A stretch of 5,380 nucleotides of DNA from Flavobacteriales bacterium UBA5869 (GTDB lineage Bacteria > Bacteroidota > Bacteroidia > Flavobacteriales_D > Crocinitomicaceae). The notes under the pieces are model-generated. The model was not told the DNA's origin. It was given only the letters and a program-made list of their open reading frames with translations, and made no database searches. The position numbers and the translations under genes are program-made. Below, piece after piece: positions 1-5,380 of the stretch. How positions within the stretch are numbered: position 1 is the stretch's first letter; each line of letters opens with the position of its first letter. The stretch spans positions 2,777 through 8,156 of the forward strand of contig DJFP01000233.1 in NCBI GenBank assembly GCA_002432565.1, in the 5' to 3' direction.

Positions 1-380
1 GGTAAATTTCCTTTGTAGTAAGTTCCTTCCAGGCGAACACTCGGGTTATTGGTATTATCTATCAATGCTTTCAGGTTGAATTCCGTGTAATTACCCATCG
101 GTACATCCAGGGAAATGTATAGGTCGTCTTGTGTTGAAAACTGGACTTTCTGAACGGGCAGGCTCTTGGTAATTTCTACCGGGGAACCTTTTTCACGAAT
201 ACCTGAAACCGAAAATTCTTTCGAATAAAAGAATCCTTTACTGACAACTACATTTCCCATACTGTTGTTAGTAGAAGCAAATTTCCAGTTCAGGTTCAGA
301 TAAGCAGGCTGTTTCAAGTTGTATCTTTCACAACCGGAACCTAAAACCACCAATATTAATAATAGGTATAATGCCCTCAT
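1..380 (-). CDS. Putative lipoprotein, N-terminal part, cut by the left window edge
   Basis: The reading frame starts at the ATG at 380-378 and stays open to base 1, giving 126 residues with no stop. The first residues, MRALYLLLILVVLGSGC, form a lipoprotein signal peptide: one Arg, a long Leu/Ile/Val core, then LGSGC with the lipidated cysteine at residue 17. The box has Gly at -3, which is looser than the classical one, but this is common in Bacteroidota. The mature part (about residues 18-126) is soluble-looking and rich in Asn, Ser, Val and alternating hydrophobic residues, including DVPMGNYTEFNLKA near residues 93-106. That suggests a beta-rich fold anchored in a periplasmic or outer membrane. 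I do not recognise the family. The start is preceded by A/T-rich DNA without a Shine-Dalgarno site. The gene is divergent from sufS, and nothing links the two functionally. Confidence 0.75.
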   Translation of the reverse strand, partial: MRALYLLLILVVLGSGCERYNLKQPAYLNLNWKFASTNNSMGNVVVSKGFFYSKEFSVSGIREKGSPVEITKSLPVQKVQFSTQDDLYISLDVPMGNYTEFNLKALIDNTNNPSVRLEGTYYKGNL

Positions 381-449
381 TTGAAATCAATTTAAAGCTA
401 AGATACAGCTAAAATAAAAAGGTTGGAAATTAATCTTATTTAGAACAAA

Positions 450-477
450 TACAAATAGCATTATAACTATCTTTGTA
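450..477. promoter_or_regulatory. Imperfect inverted repeat over the sufS promoter, possible operator
   Basis: TACAAATAG (450-458) is mirrored by CTATCTTTGTA (467-477) with one bulged base and an 8-base A/T-rich spacer. The right arm contains the proposed -7 box of sufS, so a protein bound here would occlude the promoter. The arms are A/T-rich and short, so chance is a real alternative. No regulator is encoded in the window. Confidence 0.2.
468..475 (+). promoter_or_regulatory. Bacteroidota-type -7 box (TATCTTTG) ahead of sufS
   Basis: TATCTTTG matches the Bacteroidetes -7 consensus TAnnTTTG exactly. No clear TTG -33 element lies 19-21 bases upstream; the nearest T-rich stretch is TTTAG at 439-443. 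The box ends only 4 bases before the sufS ATG at 480, so transcription would start at or within a base or two of the initiation codon. The same eight bases, TTTGTACT, follow through at the fabF promoter (2502-2509). Confidence 0.5.
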
Positions 478-479
478 CT

Positions 480-1715
480 ATGGAAAATCCATCAAAAAGA
501 AAATTCAGTGTGCGCGATATCCGCCAGGACTTTCCTGCTTTGCGCCAACAAGTATACGGAAAGAACCTGATCTATTTTGATAACGGCGCAACTTCCCAAA
601 AACCTCAGATGGTATTGGATGCCATCAATCAGTATTACAGCAAGGACAATGCGAACATTCACCGCGGAGTGCACCACCTGAGCCAGAAAGCAACCAATGA
701 GTACGAAGAAGCGCGTGAAATTATCCGCCGCTTTATCAACGCTGAGAAAAAAGAGGAGATCATTTTCACCAAAGGAACAACAGACGGGATTAACCTGGTT
801 GCCCATTCTTTCGGGGAATTACTGAGTGCAGGAGACGAGATTATGATCTCTGCCATGGAGCACCACTCCAACATTGTACCCTGGCAAATGCTCGCAGAGC
901 GTAAAAAACTGGTACTGAAAGTCATTCCGATCAATAAGCGCGGAGAGCTCATCATGGAGGATTTCCAAAACATGCTTTCTCCCAAAACAAAACTGGTTGC
1001 TGTGACCCATATATCTAACAGTTTGGGAACTATCAACCCGGTGGAAGAAATTATCGAAGCGGCACATGCCGTGGGAGCAAAAGTTTTGATTGACGGAGCA
1101 CAGAGCGTACAGCATACAAAAGTAGACGTAACAGCTATGAACTGCGACTTCTTTGTCTTTTCAGGCCATAAAGTTTTCGGTCCTACAGGAATCGGTGTTT
1201 TATACGGAAAAGAAGCTATTTTGGACGAAATGCCTCCTTACCAGGGCGGCGGCGATATGATTTCTAAAGTGACATTTGAGCGCACCACTTACAACGAACT
1301 GCCTTTCAAATTTGAAGCGGGAACGCCTCACATTGCCGGCGGGATCTGTCTGGGAACAGCTCTGAATTATTTGGACCAGTTCAACCCGCACGAATTGGAA
1401 GAATACGAACGCGAACTCACCGAATACGCGCAGGAAATGCTCGAAACATTTGAGAATATCCGTTTGATCGGAACAGCAAAAAACAAAACTTCGGTTGTTG
1501 CTTTCACCGTTGACGGCATTCACCCTTTCGACATCGGAACCCTTTTAGACAAACAGGGAATTGCCGTAAGAACCGGGCATCACTGCACACAGCCTTTGAT
1601 GGACTTTTACCAGATTCCCGGAACTGTGCGCGCTTCCTTTGCATTTTATAACACCCGAGAAGAAATTGATCAATTTATAGCAGCAGTGGAGAAAAGTATT
1701 TCCATGCTGGGTTAG
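480..1715 (+). CDS. sufS: Cysteine desulfurase SufS (group II, PLP-dependent)
   Basis: This enzyme removes sulfur from L-cysteine, giving alanine and an enzyme persulfide that feeds cytoplasmic iron-sulfur cluster assembly. The 411 residues cover a whole class V aminotransferase fold, close to the 406 of E. coli SufS. Visible landmarks are YFDNGATSQKP near the N terminus, the PLP-stacking His128 in MEHHSN, Asp205 in IDGAQS, the Schiff-base Lys231 in FSGHKVFGPTG, and the persulfide Cys369 in RTGHHCTQP. Each is shifted by five from its E. coli counterpart. The RTGHHC motif marks the SufS group rather than IscS/NifS. The ATG at 480 is forced, because an in-frame TAG lies at 456-458 and the next Met is deep in the fold. 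The sufE gene follows after 8 bases, as expected for an enzyme needing SufE as acceptor. sufB, sufC and sufD are not upstream, where a divergent gene lies. Confidence 0.96.
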   Translation: MENPSKRKFSVRDIRQDFPALRQQVYGKNLIYFDNGATSQKPQMVLDAINQYYSKDNANIHRGVHHLSQKATNEYEEAREIIRRFINAEKKEEIIFTKGTTDGINLVAHSFGELLSAGDEIMISAMEHHSNIVPWQMLAERKKLVLKVIPINKRGELIMEDFQNMLSPKTKLVAVTHISNSLGTINPVEEIIEAAHAVGAKVLIDGAQSVQHTKVDVTAMNCDFFVFSGHKVFGPTGIGVLYGKEAILDEMPPYQGGGDMISKVTFERTTYNELPFKFEAGTPHIAGGICLGTALNYLDQFNPHELEEYERELTEYAQEMLETFENIRLIGTAKNKTSVVAFTVDGIHPFDIGTLLDKQGIAVRTGHHCTQPLMDFYQIPGTVRASFAFYNTREEIDQFIAAVEKSISMLG

Positions 1716-1718
1716 GAG
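1714..1718 (+). promoter_or_regulatory. Shine-Dalgarno-like AGGAG of sufE, overlapping the sufS stop
   Basis: AGGAG lies 5 bases before the sufE ATG and shares its first two bases with the sufS TAG stop. It is the only clear Shine-Dalgarno site in the window; the other starts have A/T-rich leaders. Its position supports the ATG at 1724 and suggests coupled translation of the two proteins that act as partners. Confidence 0.5.
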
Positions 1719-1723
1719 TAATT

Positions 1724-2140
1724 ATGACTATTGAACAAAAACAGCAGGAAATCATTGACGAATTCGCCATCTACGACGATTGGATGGAAAAATACGAATA
1801 CATCATTGAGCTTGGAAAAGAACTTCCATTGATCGATCCGGAGAAAAAAACGGAAGACCGGTTGATAGAAGGATGCCAGAGCCGTGTTTGGCTCGACGCA
1901 GCAATCGAAAACGACAAAATACAGCTTACAGCAGATTCAGACGCGATCATTACCAAGGGAATCATTGGCTTACTGATTCGCGTTTTAGACAACGAAAAAC
2001 CGGAAGACATCGTAAAAAGTGATCTTCACTTCATATCAGACATCGGATTACAAGAACACCTTTCACCAACCCGTGCAAACGGATTGCTGAGCATGGTCAA
2101 AAAAATCAAAATCCTGGCATTGTCCGCATTAGCAAACTAA
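1724..2140 (+). CDS. sufE: Sulfur acceptor protein SufE
   Basis: SufE accepts the persulfide from SufS and passes it to the SufBCD scaffold, while stimulating SufS activity. The 138 residues match the usual family length and form one SufE/CsdE-type domain. The acceptor is Cys51 in IEGCQSRVWL, the same number as in E. coli SufE, followed by the family's TADSDAIITKGIIGLL core (about 69-84) and a C-terminal SPTRANGLLSMVKKI helix (about 114-128). The N-terminal region shows the family pattern of a Y-x-x-I-I-x-L-G-K-x-L-P helix at residues 24-35. It sits 8 bases after sufS and 3 bases before the next gene, so it is the middle gene of an operon. A CsdE-like role is conceivable, but linkage to a SufS-type desulfurase makes SufE the better name. 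Confidence 0.95.
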   Translation: MTIEQKQQEIIDEFAIYDDWMEKYEYIIELGKELPLIDPEKKTEDRLIEGCQSRVWLDAAIENDKIQLTADSDAIITKGIIGLLIRVLDNEKPEDIVKSDLHFISDIGLQEHLSPTRANGLLSMVKKIKILALSALAN

Positions 2141-2143
2141 CAG

Positions 2144-2449
2144 ATGGAACATTTAGAAGACAAAATAGTTGAGATCCTCAAAACCATATTCGACCCGGAA
2201 ATACCCGTTGATATTTACGAATTGGGTTTGATCTACGAGGTCCGGATCTCGAAGGAAGGGGTCGTTGAGATCGACATGACGCTTACTTCCCCGAACTGTC
2301 CGGTTGCGGAATCCCTTCCGAAGGACGTTAAAGAAAAAGTAGAAACCGTGGAAGGTGTAAGCGAAGCACATGTAAACATTGTATTCGACCCACCTTGGGA
2401 TAAAGACATGATGAGCGAAGAAGCAAAATTGGAGCTTGGATTTCTATAA
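2144..2449 (+). CDS. sufT: MIP18/DUF59 family SUF-linked iron-sulfur assembly protein (SufT-like)
   Basis: This 101-residue protein is a complete MIP18 (DUF59) domain of the kind found at the end of suf operons and thought to help mature iron-sulfur proteins. Family signatures are plain: DPEIPVDIYELGLIY at residues 17-31, TSPNCPVAESLP around the conserved Cys52, and the C-terminal PPWDKDMMSEEAKLELGF at about 83-100. The single cysteine fits the family's reactive position. It begins 3 bases after the sufE stop with no Shine-Dalgarno site of its own, so translational coupling is likely. Longer SufT proteins of Firmicutes/Actinobacteria and PaaD-type proteins of phenylacetate pathways share the domain. 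The suf neighbours favour the iron-sulfur role here. The exact step it performs is not shown by the sequence, and the symbol is by family and context. Confidence 0.88.
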   Translation: MEHLEDKIVEILKTIFDPEIPVDIYELGLIYEVRISKEGVVEIDMTLTSPNCPVAESLPKDVKEKVETVEGVSEAHVNIVFDPPWDKDMMSEEAKLELGFL

Positions 2450-2465
2450 AATTTAAAAATATGGC

Positions 2466-2489
2466 AGGGACGCGACACATCGCGTCCCT
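2466..2489. repeat. Perfect palindrome, 10-bp stem and CACA loop; possible terminator of the suf operon
   Basis: AGGGACGCGA (2466-2475) and TCGCGTCCCT (2480-2489) pair perfectly around a 4-base loop. It begins 16 bases after the sufT-like stop and is followed, after four bases, by five T (2494-2498). An intrinsic terminator for the suf operon is therefore plausible. The G/C-rich stem is unlike the surrounding A/T-rich spacer and closely resembles the core of the palindrome at 3781-3824, so it may be a copy of a dispersed palindromic repeat that also works as a terminator. Confidence 0.75.
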
Positions 2490-2497
2490 ACAGTTTT

Positions 2498-2505
2498 TAA
2501 ATTTG
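2498..2505 (+). promoter_or_regulatory. Bacteroidota-type -7 box (TAAATTTG) ahead of fabF
   Basis: TAAATTTG fits TAnnTTTG exactly and lies 24 bases before the fabF ATG, giving a predicted leader of about 20 bases. It continues as TTTGTACT, as at the sufS promoter. The place where a -33 TTG would be expected (about 2474-2478) is occupied by the palindrome and holds no match, so promoter strength is uncertain. Confidence 0.5.
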
Positions 2506-2529
2506 TACTGTTAATCGAAACAAATTATT

Positions 2530-3774
2530 ATGACAACAAGAAGAGTTGTAATTACCGGTTTGGGAGCCCTTACGCCAATCGGGAATAACGTTCCGGATTT
2601 TTGGAACAACATGAAAGCGGGTAAAAGCGGTGCCGCACCCATTACCAAATTTGATACTTCGAAATTCAAAACAACTTTCGCCTGTGAAGTGAAAGGATAC
2701 AATCCGGCAGAACATTTTGATGTGAAGGAAATCCGCAAATACGATCCGTTCTCCCAGTATGCACTGGTTGCTGTTCGTGAGGCCGTTGCAGATGCGGGAA
2801 TTAATTTCGAAGTATTGAACCGCGACCGTATCGGAGTGATTTGGGGATCCGGAAACGGGGGAATCCAGACCTTCCAGGACCAGATGAAGGAATATTGTGC
2901 AGGCGACGGAACTCCACGTTTCACACCGTTCTTTATACCAAGAATCTTAGTTGACATCGCTTCCGGGATTATTTCCATGGAATATGGTCTTCGAGGGATC
3001 AACTATTGTGCGGTTTCGGCCTGTGCTACTTCCAATACCGCTATGATCGATGCATTCAACTACATCAAGTGGGGAAAAGCGAATATGATCATTACAGGCG
3101 GATCCGAAGCAGCAGTAAACGAAGCTGCAATCGGTGGATTCTCTTCTGCACAGGCTTTGTCCAAACGAAATGACTCTTATGAAACGGCTTCCCGCCCTTT
3201 CGACGTAACCCGCGACGGTTTCGTGATGGGAGAAGGTGCCGGGGCGATCATCCTGGAAGAATACGAACACGCCGTGGCTCGCGGAGCAAAAATTTACGCA
3301 GAAGTTGTAGGCGGCGGAATGGCTGCTGATGCTTACCACTTAACAGGAACCCATCCGGAAGGAGACGGTGCCGTACTGGGAATGGAAGAAGCACTGCGCG
3401 ACGCGGAAATTACTCCGGACCAAATTGACTACGTGAACATGCACGCAACTTCTACTCCGCAGGGAGATAACAGCGAGTTGATTGCTTTACGACGCGTATT
3501 CGGTGAGAATTCGGATTTAAGTGTTTCCGGAACGAAATCCATGACGGGACATTTATTGGGAGCAGCAGGAGCGGTAGAAGCCATTTCCTGTATTTTGGCA
3601 ATCCGTGATTCGGTAGTTCCACCAACGATCAATACCACGGAGATCGAACCGGAATTCAAAGATTTGTATGATTTCCCGTTAGGAAAAGGAAAAGCAAAAG
3701 AGATCAACTATGCCATGAGTAATACTTTCGGCTTCGGAGGACACATTGCCACAGTGATTTTCAAGAAAATATAA
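2530..3774 (+). CDS. fabF: Beta-ketoacyl-ACP synthase II (FabF-type)
   Basis: This condensing enzyme of type II fatty-acid synthesis joins malonyl-ACP to a growing acyl-ACP with loss of CO2. At 414 residues it is full length. It shows the N-terminal VVITGLGALTPIG strand, the GSGNGG region near residue 109, and the catalytic triad: Cys165 in VSACATS, His305 in MHATSTPQGD and His341 in KSMTGHLLGAAGA, with Lys336 preceding. These sit one or two positions from the E. coli FabF residues. The C-terminal loop reads TFGFGGHIA, the GFGGH form I associate with Bacteroidota, not GFGGTN. The usual HGTST is HATST here, which hints at a paralogue. It has its own promoter-like box and is separated from the suf genes by a palindrome. 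No acpP is adjacent in the window. A synthase of an aryl-polyene or similar pathway is a less likely alternative, as no partner genes are visible. Confidence 0.9.
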   Translation: MTTRRVVITGLGALTPIGNNVPDFWNNMKAGKSGAAPITKFDTSKFKTTFACEVKGYNPAEHFDVKEIRKYDPFSQYALVAVREAVADAGINFEVLNRDRIGVIWGSGNGGIQTFQDQMKEYCAGDGTPRFTPFFIPRILVDIASGIISMEYGLRGINYCAVSACATSNTAMIDAFNYIKWGKANMIITGGSEAAVNEAAIGGFSSAQALSKRNDSYETASRPFDVTRDGFVMGEGAGAIILEEYEHAVARGAKIYAEVVGGGMAADAYHLTGTHPEGDGAVLGMEEALRDAEITPDQIDYVNMHATSTPQGDNSELIALRRVFGENSDLSVSGTKSMTGHLLGAAGAVEAISCILAIRDSVVPPTINTTEIEPEFKDLYDFPLGKGKAKEINYAMSNTFGFGGHIATVIFKKI

Positions 3775-3780
3775 AGACAG

Positions 3781-3824
3781 ATAATCCTGTGGGCACGCGA
3801 TTAATCGCGTGCCCACAGGATTAT
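3781..3824. repeat. Perfect 44-bp palindrome between convergent genes; likely bidirectional terminator or repeat element
   Basis: The two 22-base halves, 3781-3802 and 3803-3824, are exact reverse complements. A transcript from either strand could fold into a 20-bp stem with a TTAA tetraloop. It starts 7 bases after the fabF stop, and its right end includes the stop codon of the convergent hydrolase (3821-3823). That position suits a shared transcription terminator. On the plus strand TTTT follows at 3828-3831, a weak T-tract. The core GGGCACGCGA/TCGCGTGCCC differs from the stem at 2466-2489 only by a matched C/G pair and the loop. Confidence 0.85.
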
Positions 3825-4591
3825 AAATTTTCAATCCAATCCACCACCTGTTCGCAGAAAAACTCCAGTTCTTCCGAATCAAGTTTCATGGGATGTGTTG
3901 TATTTAAGGTATGACCTGCATTGGGAATCGGCAGGAAAGCATTTCGCGGATTATTCTTATACACCCAGGAGAAAATCGTGCGGCCATGCTCAAAAGGTAC
4001 AGCTTCATCATCCACGGCATGAGCCACAAAACATGGAATAGTCAATTTCTCTACTATTGGCTGCATATTCCAGGTCGAATCACTCGCGAGGGTTTCCACC
4101 AAAAACTCCGGACCTTGCGGCAGTTCCTGCTTTGTCCGCATATTAGACCTGAAATAAACGCCGTTCTTTTTCCATTCTTCCATAATTTCCGGAGTTCTTA
4201 CATCCAGTGTCCGAAGTGAGTTCAAAAGGATGATCCCGTCAATTGTTATTCCGGTTTCCCGGATTGCTTTTGAAGCGAACGTGGCAGAAAAACCACCCAT
4301 GCTGTGCCCGAAAAGGAACAAATGTTTCGGTTGATGGAACAAGTTATTCTCCGACAGCTGTTTTGTCATAAAAACCAGGTCCTCAACTTCCAGTCTCCTG
4401 CAATTATGCTTATACCTTTCCAGGTCATCGAAATAATCCCCGTCATCCGAAATCCCGCAATGTGTGTAGTTGAATGCTATGGAAGAAATCCCTTTTTCCG
4501 CGAAACGTGCCTGGATGGTCGGGAACATGCCGAAATGGTAAAACCCATTGTGTCCGCAAGCCATTAATACAAGCGGTGAACCAGGCCGCAA
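3821..4591 (-). CDS. Alpha/beta hydrolase, 5' end displaced by an apparent frameshift
   Basis: The open frame encodes 256 residues from a TTG at 4591-4589 and looks like a cytoplasmic serine alpha/beta hydrolase of the S33/Hydrolase_4 type; no signal peptide is seen. The nucleophile elbow is FGHSMGG with Ser97, the acid is probably Asp195 in HAVDDEAVP, and the histidine is His227 in NAGHTLN. The oxyanion strand reads LVLMACGHNG near the N terminus, so the fold is almost complete. TTG is a poor start and leaves the first strand unnaturally short. In another frame, directly upstream, an ATG at 4653 begins a peptide that supplies exactly the missing N terminus. Adding one G at the GGG of 4605-4603 would join both into 277 residues, making the triad Ser118, Asp216 and His248. 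It follows the DUF2279 gene closely, so the two are probably cotranscribed. The substrate is unknown; esterase or acyl-hydrolase activity is only a family-level guess. Confidence 0.85.
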   Translation of the reverse strand: MRPGSPLVLMACGHNGFYHFGMFPTIQARFAEKGISSIAFNYTHCGISDDGDYFDDLERYKHNCRRLEVEDLVFMTKQLSENNLFHQPKHLFLFGHSMGGFSATFASKAIRETGITIDGIILLNSLRTLDVRTPEIMEEWKKNGVYFRSNMRTKQELPQGPEFLVETLASDSTWNMQPIVEKLTIPCFVAHAVDDEAVPFEHGRTIFSWVYKNNPRNAFLPIPNAGHTLNTTHPMKLDSEELEFFCEQVVDWIENL

Positions 4592-4653
4592 GAAGTGAAA
4601 CTCCCTCTTATTGTCCCGTTAGGGCTTTCTATTTGAAAACGTTTCGCTTCCAT
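4564..4653 (-). pseudogene. Out-of-frame 5' piece of the alpha/beta hydrolase gene
   Basis: From the ATG at 4653-4651 a 29-residue peptide reads MEAKRFQIESPNGTIRG and then SFTSCG before a TAA at 4566-4564. The first 17 residues look like the normal first beta hairpin of this hydrolase family. The rest looks like frameshifted coding sequence. The ATG lies 22 bases after the DUF2279 stop and has an A/T-rich TAAAAATTTAAG leader (4665-4654) of the Bacteroidota kind, so this is probably the true start of the hydrolase gene. One additional G at 4605-4603 restores IRGEFHFLRPGSPLVL across the junction. The TAA overlaps an in-frame hydrolase ATG at 4564-4562 as TAATG, which could allow re-initiation. 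Confidence 0.75.
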
Positions 4654-4675
4654 CTTAAATTTTTAGTCAATTTAC

Positions 4676-5380
4676 TCAAAACATTCCAAAATAACAGACC
4701 CCATTCCTCCAAAACACCGAAGGAAAAGGTATTTTAATCGCATTCAGCGGTTTCAGCACTTTTCTTAACCACGGTTTTTTAATGGGAAGCTGCGACCAGT
4801 CAATATCCAGGGAAATAGCATATTCCTGCCTCGCGAAGTAAGTTTTTCCCGTATTCAAATCGGTGTAGGTATTCAGATCACCGTTCAGTTTTGCATCGAT
4901 GCTGTAGCCAAAGCCAACCTGTATCCATTTCGGGAATTTCGATTCTTTGAAAAACGTTCCGGGAGCAACACAGAGCCAATAACTTTGGGCATTGTAATCC
5001 TTTAGTAAGCGCTCGGGAAAATTGGAACCCAGGGTGTTCGGCCGGATTTCTGCATACGGTGACGGTTTATAGCCGAACTTGAGCTGGAAACGCTGTTCGT
5101 CCCAACCCAGCTGCTGACCGATAAACAATCCTGCTCCGGCTGTATTTGCAGTCAGATCTGCCCAGGAGAATCCCCATTGCGCACTAAATCCATCCAATAT
5201 TTCTACCGAAAGCTGATAAGTCCAGGCAATTCCACCGGATAGAAACACCGCTTTCTTCCTCGGCATTCTGGCCCAGCGCCAGGCAGCATAGTTCAGGGTC
5301 GACAATTTATAGGCTGTGTAGGAATGTCCCAATTTATCCATGTACAACCATTCATTGGAATCATCAAACGCATGGAATTT
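4676..5380 (-). CDS. DUF2279 (YfiM-like) family protein, N-terminus cut by the right window edge
   Basis: The frame is open from the right edge to the TGA at 4678-4676, leaving 234 residues without the start or any signal peptide. Recognisable DUF2279 pieces, in fragment numbering, are NEWLYMDKLGHSYTAY (9-24), a hydrophobic segment with EILDGFSAQWGFSWADL (about 44-76), a second hydrophobic stretch AGAGLFIGQQLGWDEQR (about 81-97), PERLLKDYNAQSYWL (122-136), and a C-terminal beta-type tail ending in an FGMF-like motif usual for the family. Family members are predicted envelope or periplasmic lipoproteins of unknown function, related to E. coli YfiM. The two amphipathic, Gly-rich stretches agree with membrane association. 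The hydrolase gene starts 22 bases downstream, pointing to one transcript. The promoter and true start lie outside the window. A possible TTG or ATG start near 5347-5339 is rejected because family sequence continues upstream to the edge. Confidence 0.85.
   Translation of the reverse strand, partial: KFHAFDDSNEWLYMDKLGHSYTAYKLSTLNYAAWRWARMPRKKAVFLSGGIAWTYQLSVEILDGFSAQWGFSWADLTANTAGAGLFIGQQLGWDEQRFQLKFGYKPSPYAEIRPNTLGSNFPERLLKDYNAQSYWLCVAPGTFFKESKFPKWIQVGFGYSIDAKLNGDLNTYTDLNTGKTYFARQEYAISLDIDWSQLPIKKPWLRKVLKPLNAIKIPFPSVFWRNGVCYFGMF

Noticed and set aside
398..405. Minus-strand TATCTTAG as a -7 box for the divergent lipoprotein gene
   Set aside because: It has one mismatch to TAnnTTTG and no TTG -33 partner. 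In A/T-rich DNA this is too weak to report as a promoter.
480..2449. A novel defence or biosynthetic system built around the desulfurase, as in DNA phosphorothioation
   Set aside because: The desulfurase has clear SufS motifs and is followed by sufE and a MIP18 gene. No dnd-type or other partner genes are present.
2461..2489. Short open frame starting at the ATG at 2461 inside the suf-fabF spacer
   Set aside because: It runs straight through the palindrome, has no ribosome-binding context and no coding character.
2511..3002. 163-codon minus-strand open frame opposite fabF, and similar antisense frames opposite sufS and sufE
   Set aside because: They lie wholly or almost wholly against well-recognised genes, show no family motifs and have compositions typical of reverse-strand shadows.
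3911..4567. Plus-strand open frames of 102 and 87 codons opposite the hydrolase
   Set aside because: The minus strand carries clear GHSMGG, acid and histidine motifs of a hydrolase. The plus frames have no recognisable features.
4474..4737. Plus-strand 87-codon open frame across the hydrolase/DUF2279 junction
   Set aside because: It spans two minus-strand coding regions and their spacer, has no motif, and is explained as a shadow.

Overview
The window reads as chromosomal DNA of a Bacteroidota bacterium, probably order Flavobacteriales. A Fluviicola/Crocinitomicaceae-like member is possible, but that finer placement is a guess from protein flavour. Three things support the phylum. The FabF-type synthase ends in the GFGGH form that I associate with this phylum. 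TAnnTTTG-type -7 promoter boxes precede the sufS and fabF transcription units. Most starts have A/T-rich upstream regions instead of Shine-Dalgarno sites. No tRNA, rRNA, CRISPR array or insertion sequence was seen, and no non-coding gap exceeds 300 bases.

Layout. Bases 1-380 (minus) hold the N-terminal part of an unrecognised lipoprotein that runs off the left edge. A 99-base divergent intergenic region follows. A compact plus-strand operon, sufS-sufE-sufT-like (480-2449), encodes the sulfur-mobilising half of the SUF iron-sulfur cluster pathway. Its gaps are 8 and 3 bases. A short spacer with a perfect 10-bp-stem palindrome and a second -7 box leads to a fabF-type ketoacyl-ACP synthase (2530-3774). 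A perfect 44-bp palindrome sits between fabF and a convergent minus-strand unit. That unit reads, from right to left, a DUF2279 membrane-associated protein (cut by the right edge) and then an alpha/beta hydrolase.

How the genes work together. SufS takes sulfur from cysteine, SufE accepts it as a persulfide, and the MIP18/SufT-type protein acts in cluster maturation. The scaffold genes sufBCD are not next to sufS here, because sufS opens its own transcription unit beside a divergent gene. FabF belongs to fatty-acid elongation. The hydrolase and the DUF2279 protein have no assigned substrate.

Most of the window is ordinary housekeeping. The points worth a second look are: (1) an apparent one-base frameshift near the 5' end of the hydrolase, which also creates a TAATG stop/start overlap; (2) two related palindromes with compensating stem changes, suggesting a dispersed palindromic repeat family, one of which lies where the fabF -33 element should be; (3) a sufS promoter box so close to the ATG that the mRNA may be leaderless. 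I found no convincing new multi-gene system.
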